Positions 37,342 to 38,107 of a stretch of DNA of 38,107 nucleotides are shown here, in pieces; positions within the stretch are counted from its first letter, which is position 1; each line of letters begins with the position of its first letter. The stretch is from Enterobacter sp. (GTDB lineage: Bacteria > Pseudomonadota > Gammaproteobacteria > Enterobacterales > Enterobacteriaceae): positions 1-38,107 of the forward strand of contig JALCNW010000042.1 in NCBI GenBank assembly GCA_022649305.1, written 5' to 3'. The notes beneath the pieces were generated by a model. That model did no database searches and had not been told where the DNA came from. It worked only from the letters and a program-made list of their open reading frames with translations. Both the position numbers and the translations under genes were made by a program.

Positions 37342-38107
37342 TTACGCGCTCAGCAACTGCTGCATGTCTTTTTCTACGGTCGTGACAGAACGCAGACCAA
37401 ATTTCTCGTTCAGGACTGCCAGCAGATCCGGCGTCAGGAAGCCAGGTGCCGTTGGGCCAGTCACGATGTTGGTCACGCCCAGAGACAGCAGGGTCAGCAG
37501 GATCACAATCGCTTTCTGCTCGAACCACGAAAGCACCAGTGATAGCGGCAGATCGTTCACGCCGCAGCCCAGTTTCTCCGCCAGCGTGACGGCCAGGATG
37601 ATGGCAGAGTAGGCATCGTTACATTGACCGGCATCGATCAGGCGCGGCAGGCCTTCGATATCCCCGAAGTCCAGCTTGTTGAAACGGTACTTACCGCATG
37701 CCAGGGTAAGGATCAGGCAGTCCTGCGGTACGCTGGTGGCGAAATCGGTGAAGTAGTTACGTTCGCCGCGAGCGCCGTCACAGCCGCCGACGAGGAAGAT
37801 GTGGCGCAGTTTTTCACGGCTGACCAGGTCAATCAGCGAATCCGCTGCGCCCAGCAGGGTTTCACGACCAAAGCCGACGGTGATCATGTGCTCGATTTCG
37901 CTGAACGGGAAGCCCGCCATCTGCTGCGCCTGGGTGATAACCGGTGCAAAATCGTCACCTTCGAGGTGGCTCACGCCCGGCCAACCGACGATGCTGCGGG
38001 TCCAGATACGGTCGTCGTAAGAACCGACGGTCGGGTCGATGATGCAGTTAGAGGTCATGACGATAGGGCCAGGGAAGCGGGCGAATTCAACCTGCTGGTT
38101 CTGCCAG
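37342..38107 (-). CDS. hcp: Hybrid cluster protein Hcp (hydroxylamine/NO reductase), N-terminal part missing
   Basis: The last 254 codons are present; the reading frame runs off the window end, so the N terminus lies beyond 38107. The visible part begins [25 protein letters not shown] and contains cluster-binding cysteines in [27 protein letters not shown] and [10 protein letters not shown]. Hcp carries a 4Fe-2S-2O cluster and reduces NO (earlier described as a hydroxylamine reductase) under anaerobic nitrate or nitrite growth. An ATG at 38058 lies inside the gene and is not the start. Confidence 0.97.
   Translation of the reverse strand, partial: WQNQQVEFARFPGPIVMTSNCIIDPTVGSYDDRIWTRSIVGWPGVSHLEGDDFAPVITQAQQMAGFPFSEIEHMITVGFGRETLLGAADSLIDLVSREKLRHIFLVGGCDGARGERNYFTDFATSVPQDCLILTLACGKYRFNKLDFGDIEGLPRLIDAGQCNDAYSAIILAVTLAEKLGCGVNDLPLSLVLSWFEQKAIVILLTLLSLGVTNIVTGPTAPGFLTPDLLAVLNEKFGLRSVTTVEKDMQQLLSA

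Overview
The window is chromosomal DNA from a member of the Enterobacteriaceae. Both flanks carry the gene order of the E. coli potF-hcp region (potH-potI-ybjO-rlmC ... artJ-artMQIP-ybjP-ybjQ-amiD ... ybjS-ybjT-ltaE-poxB ... hcr-hcp), and the predicted proteins are close to the E. coli K-12 proteins as I remember them. The added blocks make it a relative such as Enterobacter, Lelliottia, Kluyvera or Klebsiella rather than E. coli. I cannot fix the genus from sequence alone.

Layout. 1-2585: the end of the putrescine transporter (potH tail, potI), the membrane protein ybjO and the 23S rRNA methyltransferase rlmC. 2657-4817: an OmpR-type response regulator and its sensor kinase, absent at this point in E. 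coli K-12. 4857-8638: the arginine transport genes (artJ with tandem ArgR boxes; artP-artI-artQ-artM as one minus-strand operon). 8855-10621: lipoprotein ybjP, ybjQ and the amidase lipoprotein amiD.

10622-30300: about 20 kb inserted between amiD and ybjS, forming a chitin-degradation secretion module. It has a YaiV/IprA-like winged-helix regulator; a minus-strand gspA-gspB pair; a tightly packed plus-strand operon gspC-D-E-F-G-H-I-J-K-L-M-O (complete type II secretion core with its own prepilin peptidase); then three exported proteins: a GH18 chitinase close to Serratia ChiA, a small lytic transglycosylase, and a GH19 chitinase. Both chitinases have Sec signal peptides and C-terminal PKD plus CBM5/12 chitin-binding modules, so they are the obvious cargo. 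No gspN and no pilotin gene lies in the locus. GspA has lost recognisable Walker A and Walker B motifs.

30308-38107: ybjS, ybjT, ltaE, an ERIC repeat, poxB, a DoxX-family membrane protein gene not present here in E. coli K-12, hcr, and hcp (truncated by the window end). No tRNA, rRNA, IS element, prophage gene or CRISPR array was seen. The points most worth following are the degenerate GspA ATPase, the dedicated regulator with two palindromes in its leader, the transglycosylase lying between the two chitinase genes, and a 16-bp sequence shared by the artP and gspA promoter regions.
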